The translations under genes were made by a program, and so were the position numbers. From assembly GCA_031082285.1 (NCBI GenBank), contig JAVHLK010000038.1, positions 1 to 41,820 of the forward strand: a DNA stretch of 41,820 nucleotides, read 5' to 3'. The notes under the pieces are model-generated. The model saw nothing but the letters and a program-made list of their open reading frames with translations, did no database searches and was not told the origin of the DNA. This document shows positions 1-7,463 of the stretch, piece by piece; within the stretch, counting starts at the first letter, position 1; each line of letters begins with the position of its first letter. The stretch comes from Desulfomonilaceae bacterium (lineage in GTDB: Bacteria; Desulfobacterota; Desulfomonilia; Desulfomonilales; Desulfomonilaceae).

Positions 1-195
1 CGTGCCGCTGGGGTATCGTTTGAAGATCGACAAGACCTTCTTGGGCACAAGTCGAGTCGGATGACTACTCACTATTGCAGGGCTGAACTGGTAAATCTCA
101 TTGAGGCTGCGAACACCGTTTGCGATCAAAACCCCCACAAAAACCCCACACTGGTCATTCTACAAAAAAAATCCCGCCTTGCCTTGGTTCGGTAA
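1..195 (+). CDS. Tyrosine recombinase (phage-type integrase), C-terminal fragment cut by the window edge
   Basis: Frame 1 is open from the first base to TAA at 193-195 (64 residues) and has no start in the window. The peptide contains LLGHKSSRMTTHY. This is the typical end of a tyrosine recombinase catalytic domain: the His of the LGH motif, then the nucleophilic Tyr nine residues later. The preceding R-K-HxxR part would lie to the left. The enzyme would catalyse site-specific integration and excision of a mobile element. Its 3' end points at tRNA-Leu only 24 bases away, which is where attachment sites of tRNA-targeting elements lie. The rest of the element is outside the window, so whether it is intact cannot be judged. 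The short peptide limits certainty, but the motif spacing is convincing. Confidence 0.75.
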   Translation, partial: RAAGVSFEDRQDLLGHKSSRMTTHYCRAELVNLIEAANTVCDQNPHKNPTLVILQKKSRLALVR

Positions 196-206
196 CTAAG
201 CGGGAT
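164..206 (-). terminator. Rho-independent terminator of the tRNA-Leu transcript
   Basis: Arms ATCCCGC (171-177) and GCGGGAT (200-206) are perfectly complementary. On the minus strand they are followed by a run of T (complement of A at 164-170). The site lies just downstream of the tRNA-Leu 3' end and overlaps the last codons of the integrase fragment on the other strand. The loop is long (22 bases), so efficiency is uncertain. Confidence 0.65.
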
Positions 207-219
207 TATTGTCGAATAC

Positions 220-306
220 TGGTGCTCGGAGCGAGAGTCGAACTCGCACACCCGTAAGGGCGGTGGATTTTGAGTCCACTGCGTCTACCAATTCCGCCAT
301 CCGAGC
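220..306 (-). tRNA. tRNA-Leu, anticodon CAA
   Basis: The minus-strand sequence folds as a class II tRNA of 87 nt. The acceptor stem pairs GCTCGGA with TCCGAGC, the discriminator is A, and the 3' CCA is genome-encoded. The D-arm is of the GGCGGAATTGGTAGACGC type usual for leucine. The anticodon stem GTGGA/TCCAC carries the loop CTCAAAA, giving CAA (reads UUG). A long variable arm precedes the T-arm GTTCGA. It lies next to an integrase end, so its 3' portion is the probable attachment core of the element to the left. The tRNA itself appears intact. Confidence 0.95.
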
Positions 307-348
307 ACGGACAACGTGCCGGCCTGGACCGCCGGCCGACTGACTATG

Positions 349-377
349 AGTATACCTCCAAGTTATTGGAGAATCAA
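349..377 (-). promoter_or_regulatory. Putative sigma-70 promoter of tRNA-Leu
   Basis: On the minus strand, TTGATT (372-377) and TATACT (349-354) are separated by 17 bases. The predicted start near 342 gives a leader of about 35 nt before the tRNA 5' end at 306, typical for a tRNA gene. Confidence 0.6.
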
Positions 378-464
378 TCGCTAAAACGTGCACGTGCAAA
401 ACGGATCGCACGGCTCGGGAATGGACACGGACCGTGAGCAAGAACTCCGGAACGCAACGTGAGA

Positions 465-977
465 TCAATTCCGTTTGAGCTTTCCCTTACGCACCTTGTC
501 CAGCATTTCGGCCGTTACCTCATCTAAGGTCAGGATGAATTCTCCTTGGTAATCCTCCTTGAGAGTCTGGGCGGCGGTTTCCCCTCGCACGGGAATAAGA
601 TCGAGTCCCATGGGACCGACGAGAGTCGTACCCACGACAAAGAGCACTTCGTGCGCGTCCGTTTGTTTGGTGGTGTAGTACTCGGTAACCCAAATCCCGC
701 GTACATTCTCGCGAGTTTGGCCGGGTTGGTACTTTGGCACGTTGTGCAGATTGTGGAGCAGGCACTTGGGACAACAGTGAAAGAAACGTGCGCCGGATTG
801 CAACACGAAGCCGGCAGCCCACTTGGGATACTTGTACACGAACATACCGCACACGGGGCAGCGATCGTCTTTCCCAGGCTTGGGAAATTCTCCGGCAAAC
901 GACGGGCCGTGTGCCGCGAAGAGCCACAGGAGTCCACAAAGCCCTCCGAAAGCTATGATGAAAGATCTTCTTTCCAT
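465..977 (-). CDS. NosL-family copper-binding protein, exported
   Basis: This 170-residue protein has a signal peptide (ERR followed by a hydrophobic stretch to about residue 28) and a NosL-type metal site CPVCGM (C40, C43, M45). A second pair, CCPKC, follows about 30 residues later, and the protein ends with the family's usual block containing VGPMGLDLIPV. NosL proteins bind Cu(I) and deliver copper to the CuZ site of nitrous oxide reductase; that role is family knowledge, not shown here. ATG 977 has a strong GGAGGAG site just upstream. It lies 80 bases after the membrane-protein gene on the same strand and looks like the last gene of the nos accessory module. CPVCGMxxYxYP resembles the second domain of the double NosL at 4310-5245 more than the NosL at 7464-8285. 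Confidence 0.85.
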   Translation of the reverse strand: MERRSFIIAFGGLCGLLWLFAAHGPSFAGEFPKPGKDDRCPVCGMFVYKYPKWAAGFVLQSGARFFHCCPKCLLHNLHNVPKYQPGQTRENVRGIWVTEYYTTKQTDAHEVLFVVGTTLVGPMGLDLIPVRGETAAQTLKEDYQGEFILTLDEVTAEMLDKVRKGKLKRN

Positions 978-1056
978 GCGCTCCTCCTATGAAGAGTAGC
1001 CGTTCAATTCGTCACATGTCGCACGACCAACCAGTGAGCCCAGTGGCCGACGAACG

Positions 1057-2091
1057 CTAATAGCCCACTTGGAACAGATCCGCGGTGCCTCCCGTTGCGA
1101 TCAGGAACTTGATGACGGGTCCATAGGCGGCAGCAAGGAACGCCGCCCACAATAATCCCGACGTCCAGACAAACCGCATCCTGATGGTGTGAGAAACGGC
1201 CGCCAAAAAGGGGAAACGGCGCTCGATTGCAACCAGAATTCCCACCGACGTGCCAAGAAAGGAAGCGGCAAAAAGTGGAAGATAGACCAGGTACCCGTAG
1301 TTAAAATGCTCTTCGTCCAAGAAAATGAAGGGGCAGTGCAGTGCAGGCATCATGTACACGTAAGGCGCAACGAACGCAACCACGCCTGCAATTCCCAGGA
1401 CAAGCCCCGCGGCGGAACCCAATGCGTACGCGATGCAACCGGCCTGTGTGCTTCTTCGTCTCAGCACGAGGGGAAAAATGAGCAAGACGGTCAACAGTCC
1501 CGCGAGGCCCAGCATTGTATGTTTGGGTGAAAGCGAAGCCACCGAGGAACCAAATCCTTCTCCTTCAACCTCGAACACAACCCCGCAACAGGATGTTATT
1601 ACTGCAGGATCAAGGTGTGTGAAGAATGCGATCTGCAAGAGAAGGTCGATGACAATCAAGGGGAAGAGCGCGATTAAATACCAGCTCTTAAGAATAGTCA
1701 GCAGAAAGCCCTCCACCTGGTTATCCAGATGGTTGAGAACGATCCACCACCCGTACAAGAACAACGCCGCCATCTTGATAAAGAGAACCGGCCATCCGAG
1801 AGGCTGCGCCTCAAGTATTCCGACCGTGCACATGGCTCCGGGAACAAAAGGAGCCAAGGATCTCGCCGTGATCTCGAAAACCATCAGCGAAAACACTTGA
1901 AAGAGCAGGCTGCATGAAACAATCGTGGCGATAAGTTCGGAACGGTGCTCCAGATCCAGTTGCATCGGAAGCGTTGATCTCGTGTCCCAATTGTGTACGA
2001 TCCTCAGGGCATTCGCGAACGCAACGGCGTTGATCGCGGCAGTTGCCGTTTGACCGATGATCAATCCCAAAACCCACGCGTTCCAGATCAT
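1057..2091 (-). CDS. Unrecognised polytopic membrane protein with conserved-looking Cys pairs
   Basis: I do not recognise this 344-residue protein with certainty. It has roughly eight hydrophobic segments. Short loops hold possible metal or thiol ligands: GAMCTVG, ITSCCG after a long hydrophobic run, and ALHCPF before an acidic DEEH stretch. Its ATG (2091) directly abuts the stop of the ABC ATPase gene (TAA then ATG), so it is translationally linked to the ATPase/permease pair and bracketed by NosL-family genes. From context I infer a part in copper or sulfur handling for the nos locus or another copper protein. It has no CXXCH, Rieske or DsbD-like CXXC motif that would settle the function. 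Confidence 0.75.
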   Translation of the reverse strand: MIWNAWVLGLIIGQTATAAINAVAFANALRIVHNWDTRSTLPMQLDLEHRSELIATIVSCSLLFQVFSLMVFEITARSLAPFVPGAMCTVGILEAQPLGWPVLFIKMAALFLYGWWIVLNHLDNQVEGFLLTILKSWYLIALFPLIVIDLLLQIAFFTHLDPAVITSCCGVVFEVEGEGFGSSVASLSPKHTMLGLAGLLTVLLIFPLVLRRRSTQAGCIAYALGSAAGLVLGIAGVVAFVAPYVYMMPALHCPFIFLDEEHFNYGYLVYLPLFAASFLGTSVGILVAIERRFPFLAAVSHTIRMRFVWTSGLLWAAFLAAAYGPVIKFLIATGGTADLFQVGY

Positions 2092-2775
2092 TTACACCTG
2101 CCGAATTATACGTCCGTCTCGAAGATGAATCACCCTCTCCGCCAGGCCGCCGGCGAGGACGAGAGGATCATGCGAGGCTATAATGAGGGTCTTACCTTCG
2201 TTTCTGAGATCCTCGAATAGGGCGATCACATGCTGAGACAGGGTGGTGTCGAGATGCGCCGTCGGTTCGTCGACGAGGAGGATTTCGGGATTGTTCATAA
2301 GAGCCCGCGCTATGGCCAGGCGTTGCTGCTCTCCGCCGGACAACACCGAAGCCTTCTCAGCCCTCTTAGTGATTAACCCGAACCGCTCCAGTAGGCTTGT
2401 CCGCCTCTCTCTTATCGCATTGAACGGTCTCCCATCCGGATAGAGCACGAGATCGAGGTTATCCTTGACGGTCAAATCCGTGATCAGCTGAAAATGCTGA
2501 AAAATAAATCCCATGTGTCCTCGGCGAAACAGGGTCCTGAAGTTTTCCGCCAGGAGCGTCGTTTCCTTGCCGAGGATGGTTATTCTCCCGGAGCTTGGCC
2601 GACTCATGAGACCTACCAGTGAAAGCAATGTGGTCTTGCCCGACCCGCTCGGTCCGGCCAGGATGGTGCACTGCCCGGAAGGTATGTCCAACGAGATCTC
2701 GCTGAGTGCCGCAAACTCGTTTGGTTTGCCCGGATTATAGGTCTTGGTGACTCTGTCCATTTTGATGATGCTCAC
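2092..2775 (-). CDS. ABC transporter ATP-binding protein, LolD/MacB type
   Basis: The 227 residues contain a complete ATPase: Walker A GPSGSGKTT (about residues 41-49), Q-loop FQHFQL, signature LSGGEQQRLAIARAL and Walker B ILLVDEPTAHLD. The size and RRGHMGFIFQHF context fit the LolD/MacB/FtsE group that partners FtsX-fold permeases, and such a permease is encoded just upstream. The start is GTG at 2773-2775, overlapping the permease stop as GTGA, a coupling signal. Family members power lipoprotein release or mechanotransmission across the envelope rather than ordinary solute import. The substrate here is unknown. The gene is flanked by NosL-type copper chaperones and is distinct from nosF in the same locus. 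Confidence 0.88.
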   Translation of the reverse strand: MSIIKMDRVTKTYNPGKPNEFAALSEISLDIPSGQCTILAGPSGSGKTTLLSLVGLMSRPSSGRITILGKETTLLAENFRTLFRRGHMGFIFQHFQLITDLTVKDNLDLVLYPDGRPFNAIRERRTSLLERFGLITKRAEKASVLSGGEQQRLAIARALMNNPEILLVDEPTAHLDTTLSQHVIALFEDLRNEGKTLIIASHDPLVLAGGLAERVIHLRDGRIIRQV

Positions 2776-3962
2776 GCCCTAAAGACCTCCTCCGGATCTC
2801 TGACCGCAGCTCGCCACACTGGAAGAATTCCCACTGCGATATATGGGACGACCGTGAGAAACATGAGACCAAAGACCTTGGAAATATCGAATGATGGGGG
2901 TATGGGATGCGGAGGATAGAGGACGGACCATCCGGCAAACACAATCCTCAGAAGAGGAGCTCCGGCAACAAACACATGACAGTACGACGCAACGATTCCG
3001 ACGAGAAAACCGGTCAAAGAGAGGATAATGCTCTGGAGCATGTTGAGACGGATCACGTTTCTCGTTTGCCATCCGATTGCCTTGAGAATTGCGATCTCGC
3101 GCTGTTCTTCCTGAGACAGGCGGGCCACCCGATCGTACGCCAAGATGAGAAAGGCGAGCAAACAAGTGATGTTAAGAGAAAGAACAACACCGCTTCTAAA
3201 ACCGTATGAACTGCCATAAGTACGCTTGAGTTGATTTGTAGCGATGACACGAGCGCCTGGATTAATGCGAAGAATCTTTTCTCCAACCTTGGGGACTTCA
3301 AACTCATTGGGGACGTCCACTGCTATGTCCCAGCCGCTCCCCGGATCAAGACCGAATAGTTTCCGAGCATCCTCCTCTGTTAAGACGATGAGATCGTGAG
3401 CCCACAGCGACACATTTGAAGAAAAGGTCCCTCTGATTTTCAGCGGTACCGGGCGGCCGGTGTGGTCCTGAAAGTTCAAGACCCCTCCTATGCGAGTACG
3501 CCGTATCTTGATGACCCCCTCACCAACGAGAGCTTCACCATTCTTCAGGAAAAGCGGCTCCGCACCCGAGGGGGCCGGATCCGGCAGGATCGCCCGAAGA
3601 TCCCATAACTCCTTGAGATCCCCGGAATCTCCAACTATCGTGTAGTTCGCTCCGGTGAAGGGATCGAAATAGTATCCCCACACGCGTCCCTTTACTGAGG
3701 AGACTCCGGGAATCTTGGCAATGTCGGCCATATCGGCCAAACTAATGGGGACTTGCCGACCGGCCCGAACGTCCTGAATGATAAGAGACGGCTGAAAGGC
3801 GAGGGCTTTCAACGTCTCGTTGTACAATGCGTTCGACATGAAATCGATCCCTGAGAAGAGGAACACGATCAGTGCAAACAGAGCAACGATGGACAAGTTC
3901 TTGGTCTTCTGGCGAAGGAGTCCTTTCAAAGCAAAGTCAACGGCATAGAAGATCGACCTCAT
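2772..3962 (-). CDS. ABC transporter permease, FtsX/MacB fold
   Basis: This 396-residue protein has one N-terminal membrane segment (about 22-42), a periplasmic domain of about 220 residues, and three C-terminal segments. The last three are separated by the family hallmark EEQREIAILKAIGWQTRNVIR, the cytoplasmic coupling region of FtsX-fold permeases, and the protein ends with LPVWRAAVRDPEEVFRA, the usual C-terminus of the family. It should pair with the ATPase at 2092-2775, whose start overlaps its stop. ATG 3962 overlaps the stop of the upstream small gene (ATGA). Type VII ABC systems of this fold move no small solute; they act on lipoproteins or periplasmic partners. A plausible partner is one of the neighbouring NosL proteins, but this is inference. 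Confidence 0.88.
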   Translation of the reverse strand: MRSIFYAVDFALKGLLRQKTKNLSIVALFALIVFLFSGIDFMSNALYNETLKALAFQPSLIIQDVRAGRQVPISLADMADIAKIPGVSSVKGRVWGYYFDPFTGANYTIVGDSGDLKELWDLRAILPDPAPSGAEPLFLKNGEALVGEGVIKIRRTRIGGVLNFQDHTGRPVPLKIRGTFSSNVSLWAHDLIVLTEEDARKLFGLDPGSGWDIAVDVPNEFEVPKVGEKILRINPGARVIATNQLKRTYGSSYGFRSGVVLSLNITCLLAFLILAYDRVARLSQEEQREIAILKAIGWQTRNVIRLNMLQSIILSLTGFLVGIVASYCHVFVAGAPLLRIVFAGWSVLYPPHPIPPSFDISKVFGLMFLTVVPYIAVGILPVWRAAVRDPEEVFRA

Positions 3963-4306
3963 CTCTTTGCTCCTTCACCCGTCGACTCGGCCGCCGGGAA
4001 CAAGGGATCTTGCGGCGCCGATCCCACAAAGAAGGGTGGAGGCGGCCACATCATGCCCGACGGCAAATAATCCGGCTGTCCCGGATAATCCGGGAAAGCC
4101 GAACCTGGAGTACTAAGGCCCCAATGGCGGATATAGCGCGCTGAATTGTCCATCCCATGGTCCGCTGACGGGAGCACGTTGGAAACGGCTCTCAGATCTT
4201 CGAAGCGCGCGGCGGAACGGCCTCGGACTCGGCTATCCATAAGGGTTGCGCCCAGGAGAAGCAACAGGAAGACCAGAACCGCACCATAAACCTTTGCGTG
4301 GATCAC
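3959..4306 (-). CDS. Small membrane-anchored hypothetical protein
   Basis: The 115 residues start with a single hydrophobic helix (about 8-22) followed by a basic, then Pro-rich periplasmic tail with MMWPPPPFF. No cysteines or recognised domain are visible. The start is GTG (4304-4306) with AAGGAA upstream, three bases after the double-NosL stop. Its own stop overlaps the permease ATG. Tight packing on both sides supports a real gene that is co-translated with the ABC permease, possibly as an accessory subunit. The function is unknown. Confidence 0.65.
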   Translation of the reverse strand: MIHAKVYGAVLVFLLLLLGATLMDSRVRGRSAARFEDLRAVSNVLPSADHGMDNSARYIRHWGLSTPGSAFPDYPGQPDYLPSGMMWPPPPFFVGSAPQDPLFPAAESTGEGAKR

Positions 4307-4309
4307 TTG

Positions 4310-5245
4310 TCATTCCTTTGGTACGATCTTCTCGATGCCGACTTCGGGAAACATTAGTACGTCTCCACCTTCCTGATTTCTCATGAACAGTGCCTCGGAG
4401 TTCTTGTCAAACGCGAGTGCTTCATGACCCATGGGGCCCTGGATTCTCGATCCCACCACATAGTAAGCGGTCTTTGCACTGATCCACGCGCCTGAGGGAT
4501 AATCCGTAACCCAGATCATCATCGGCTTCACATCCTTCTTCGCAAAGGACTTAGGATCTTCCAGGAATTTAAAGAGGCATTGCGTGGAGCAAAAATGATG
4601 GGTTGCCTTTTCCGCGTCAATGAGCCGGCACTTGTTCTTCGGATACCTGGCCGGGTACATGTTGCAGACCGGACATTGGTCCTTGTTGTCGACCGGTTCG
4701 ACCGTCTTGCCGTCTTTAATGCGCTTTTTCGCGATCATAGCCTTCTCTTTCGCGAGTTCTCGTCCGGCGAGCGAGAAGGTGTCCGGGAGCATCTGCACTG
4801 TTCCTCCGCAGGATCGGCTGAAAGCCTCCGCGTCATCTTTGGAGGCGAAGGCGATCTTGCTGTTCATGGTCATGGTACCCTTGGCTTTGGAGCCGACCAC
4901 AAACCAACCCTCGTTGGCGGGAATCATCTTTTCAGGGGCCATGTACAGAGCCGTCCGTACGGCTCGAGGTTCTTCTCCGGCCTTGACGGCCATGTCGGCC
5001 AGGCAATGAAAGGAACACACCCCATACTGTCCCGTGGAGTTCTCAAACTCCATCCAGGTACGAGCCCACATGCTGCGTACCATGCCGCAGTTTGGGCACT
5101 GTCCGGCGAACTCTGCCTTGGGGGGCATGAATGGGTGTTGAACGGCGCATGGGTCACTTGCAAGTACCGGGACCGACCAAAAGATGATCAGTGCAAGGCA
5201 TACCACAGCCGGCAGATTGTGTTCGAGACGAGAATAGAGTTGCAT
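4310..5245 (-). CDS. Double NosL-domain protein, exported
   Basis: This 311-residue protein has a signal peptide (to about residue 30) and two NosL-like halves. The first carries CPNCGM (C50, C53, M55) and a second CSFHC pair. The second carries CPVCNM (C191, C194, M196) and CSTQC. Each half also repeats a WFVVGS/YYVVGS block, and the second continues into RIQGPMGHEALAF. I chose ATG 5245 because GGAGG lies five bases upstream; the frame extends 11 codons further without a comparable site. NosL binds Cu(I) and helps mature the CuZ centre of NosZ, so two sites could let one molecule relay or buffer copper (inference). The gene heads the small-protein/FtsX/LolD set downstream. The 263 bases before the Cys-rich gene show no clear promoter. 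Confidence 0.88.
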   Translation of the reverse strand: MQLYSRLEHNLPAVVCLALIIFWSVPVLASDPCAVQHPFMPPKAEFAGQCPNCGMVRSMWARTWMEFENSTGQYGVCSFHCLADMAVKAGEEPRAVRTALYMAPEKMIPANEGWFVVGSKAKGTMTMNSKIAFASKDDAEAFSRSCGGTVQMLPDTFSLAGRELAKEKAMIAKKRIKDGKTVEPVDNKDQCPVCNMYPARYPKNKCRLIDAEKATHHFCSTQCLFKFLEDPKSFAKKDVKPMMIWVTDYPSGAWISAKTAYYVVGSRIQGPMGHEALAFDKNSEALFMRNQEGGDVLMFPEVGIEKIVPKE

Positions 5246-5508
5246 GCAAACCTCCTTGTTAGACCGGTCCCGCCGCAAGGTTGACCGGCCAATGATTTTT
5301 CGTGAGTACGTGCCCGGACGATCGGCTCACAGTTTGACCGTTGCAGAACAAGAGTCCGGCACTTCTTTCAACGTGACTGAGCGTGACGAGTAAGGCGGCG
5401 CATTCACGCCGAATCATTTCATTTGTTTCGGCAAGTGCTCGAACCGACCGTTTATCGGGACCAGCCCGCTCGGCTCATGTACACTTCCTAATGGCAAGGG
5501 AAGAAACG

Positions 5509-6006
5509 TTAACCCGGAGGGTCAGGTTGGCAGGGAATGGCCTCTGGAGACCTCCAATCGTCAGTTGGAATAATTCCGACGACCGGAAATGGACTCGCGC
5601 AGCTCATCTGCGCCTGGGGGACGAATGGTTTGGTGTCCAGTGAGATCTTCTTGATGTGCGAGTCGCACTCGCAGACGGATATTTGAGCAGGACTTTGAGA
5701 CGTGTTGAAGAGCCATGCGCTGCCTTGACCGGATATCAGGTCAATGAGTGATGCCCCTTCAGCGTTCTCTGTTTCCTCGATGTGTTTCGGTCTCAGGTGA
5801 CAAAAACTTCTGAAGCCGCCCCGGTTCTTTACACACTTTGGACAGTTGCAACAGCACCCATAGTTCGGTTGATCTTCCGGGCAGAAACAAGACCATTCCA
5901 CAAGTGGGGTGATCCACGCGAGATGCAGTACCACTACTGGAATAAACAGCATGGCAAACAGCCGGCGACCTTTGGCCCGATTTCTTGTGGTAAATCTGTC
6001 AGTCAT
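5509..6006 (-). CDS. Cys-rich membrane-anchored protein of unknown family
   Basis: The 165 residues from ATG 6006 have a basic N-terminus and one hydrophobic helix (about 17-36). A dense cysteine cluster follows: C40, C42, C51, C52, C53, C55, C58 and C69 (CFC, CCCNCPKC, FCH), then CEC at 112-114 and two more near the C-terminus, about twelve cysteines in all. This suggests a periplasmic metal-binding or Fe-S/zinc structural protein, but I know no family for it. A GTG at 6090, seven bases after the TlpA stop, is an alternative start that would add 28 polar residues before the helix. The region before 6006 has only a weak GAGAT site. The position between the thioredoxin and the double NosL suggests a copper-trafficking role (inference). 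Confidence 0.65.
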   Translation of the reverse strand: MTDRFTTRNRAKGRRLFAMLFIPVVVLHLAWITPLVEWSCFCPEDQPNYGCCCNCPKCVKNRGGFRSFCHLRPKHIEETENAEGASLIDLISGQGSAWLFNTSQSPAQISVCECDSHIKKISLDTKPFVPQAQMSCASPFPVVGIIPTDDWRSPEAIPCQPDPPG

Positions 6007-6096
6007 GATTCGGATCTCGCGGTCAATGGCAGTGAACCACACGTAACACCGTGCAGGTCTTCCCTCAGACACCCCAAAAATGCCGAGCACACCCCA

Positions 6097-6618
6097 CTAC
6101 GGGATTTTGCGAATCTCGTCCAGGAGTGTCTTCTCCTCAGCCCAGCCGAGTGTTATGTGCCTGATCGCACCTTGTCCGTCGATGAGAAAGTACGTGGGTA
6201 ATCCTTTGACTCCATAGCTCCTGGCCACTTTTCCGTCGTGGTCCATGTAGATTGGAAACGAGGTTTTCATCCTGTTTACGAAGTTCCGGACATGCTCCTC
6301 CGTCTGGCCGACATCAATGGAAATCAAGCGAGGAGCCTCCGCTTGCTTAGACCATTGTTGGTACATCTTCTCCAACAGGAGAAAGTCGTCTTCGCAACGA
6401 GGACACCAGTCTGCCCAGAAGTACACGAGATGCACTCTTCCTGAAACAGGATTGAAGATATACGGCTCTCCTTCCAAGCTTTTTATCTCAAACCCCAGGG
6501 CTCGGTCGCCCAGGTCCGGTGCGTCTCGGCTCATACATGACGACATGAGTGCGCACACCACTACGGTCGCAAGTCCGATCACGATCCTGTGAGCCCATGT
6601 AGTGTGAATAGCCGTCAT
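6097..6618 (-). CDS. TlpA/ResA-like thioredoxin lipoprotein
   Basis: This 173-residue protein has a membrane-targeting N-terminus ending in the lipobox-like LMSSC (C28) and a thioredoxin fold with active site WCPRC (C72, C75). The cis-Pro region VKGLPTYFLID and a terminal GWAEEKTL stretch are typical of TlpA/ResA. Such proteins reduce disulfides in the periplasm, for instance in apocytochrome c or copper chaperones of the Sco/NosL type. Its ATG lies immediately after the nosY stop, so it belongs to the nos operon. Likely substrates are the cysteines of NosL, of the CuA site of NosZ, or of the multiheme cytochrome; context alone cannot separate these. No regulator-specific signal is seen. Confidence 0.85.
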   Translation of the reverse strand: MTAIHTTWAHRIVIGLATVVVCALMSSCMSRDAPDLGDRALGFEIKSLEGEPYIFNPVSGRVHLVYFWADWCPRCEDDFLLLEKMYQQWSKQAEAPRLISIDVGQTEEHVRNFVNRMKTSFPIYMDHDGKVARSYGVKGLPTYFLIDGQGAIRHITLGWAEEKTLLDEIRKIP

Positions 6619-6619
6619 G

Positions 6620-7456
6620 TCACGTCATATCCTGTCGCCTGAACATCAGGGCAGCCGCAGTCAGCGGGACCAAGATCCATATGACGAACAGACCCGCCGC
6701 GGACATCGCAGAAGTCGCCGTGCCCCCAAACATCCGCAGCAGTCCCGCCCCCGCGGCCCCCAGGGCCGCCTCGCCTCCCACCGACATCAATACTACGACT
6801 CGTGCGATGTCAATGGGGTTTCCCAAGAGCGAGAAGTAGAGCATCGTTCTCAGGTAAGCTTCGTCGACGTAGTATGAGGCGGACAGAACGATCAGATCAT
6901 AGATGAAGAGAAAGAAGAGCCAAAGAATGAGACCGGTCACGATTGCCATTGGTTTTCGGTGAGCCATTATGGACAAGAGAGCGGCCAACGCGACGAAAAC
7001 GAGCCCAAGTGCCAGCGATACACCGACGAAAACGAAGTATTTCCAGATGCCTCCTGATTGGGTTTTCAGAGCTATGATCAGCCCGCCAAGCCCAAAGCCG
7101 AGGACCGTCATGACTGCGAGAGCGGCAAACAGGCCCAGAACTTTTCCCAGAAGAATGTCCGTGCGTCCCACAGGCTGTGACGCCAAGAACTCGAAATAGC
7201 CCGGGTCTCCGCACAAACTTTGTCCACCGGCCACGAGTGCGACCACGGGCACGATGATCATCACGAGATTGAGCATGGTCACCGTTGTGCGATAAAAGTC
7301 CTGAAACTCCGCCTCGTAGCCCAGGAAAGTTAAGCCGTAATAGGACACGCCGGAAACGAGTGCGGCGAACAGAATGCCGAATCCCAACATCCATCGGCCT
7401 CTCACTTGAATTCTGAACTCAAGCTTTGCTATTTCAGCAACCGCACCAACCCTCAT
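6620..7456 (-). CDS. nosY: NosY, ABC transporter permease for NosZ maturation
   Basis: The 278 residues form about six membrane segments. The first starts near residue 20, with an N-terminus IAKLEFRIQVRGRW typical of NosY/ABC-2 permeases, and a conserved SQPVGRTDILLGKVLG elbow follows the second segment. NosY pairs with NosF (ATPase) and NosD in a complex needed to assemble the CuZ centre of nitrous oxide reductase, probably by energising copper or sulfur delivery. It follows the NosL-fusion gene after seven bases and precedes TlpA. In this cluster nosL lies between nosF and nosY; the separation does not affect the assignment, because this is the only ABC-2-type permease near nosF. Confidence 0.9.
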   Translation of the reverse strand: MRVGAVAEIAKLEFRIQVRGRWMLGFGILFAALVSGVSYYGLTFLGYEAEFQDFYRTTVTMLNLVMIIVPVVALVAGGQSLCGDPGYFEFLASQPVGRTDILLGKVLGLFAALAVMTVLGFGLGGLIIALKTQSGGIWKYFVFVGVSLALGLVFVALAALLSIMAHRKPMAIVTGLILWLFFLFIYDLIVLSASYYVDEAYLRTMLYFSLLGNPIDIARVVVLMSVGGEAALGAAGAGLLRMFGGTATSAMSAAGLFVIWILVPLTAAALMFRRQDMT

Positions 7457-7463
7457 GGTGTGC

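Noticed and set aside
196-468. A 90-residue minus-strand frame over tRNA-Leu
   Set aside because: It reads through the tRNA gene and its promoter and has no protein features.
5264-5290. A TTGGCC...TTGC pattern before the double-NosL gene, considered as a sigma-54 promoter
   Set aside because: The GG and GC elements are two bases too far apart and the -24 half is poor.
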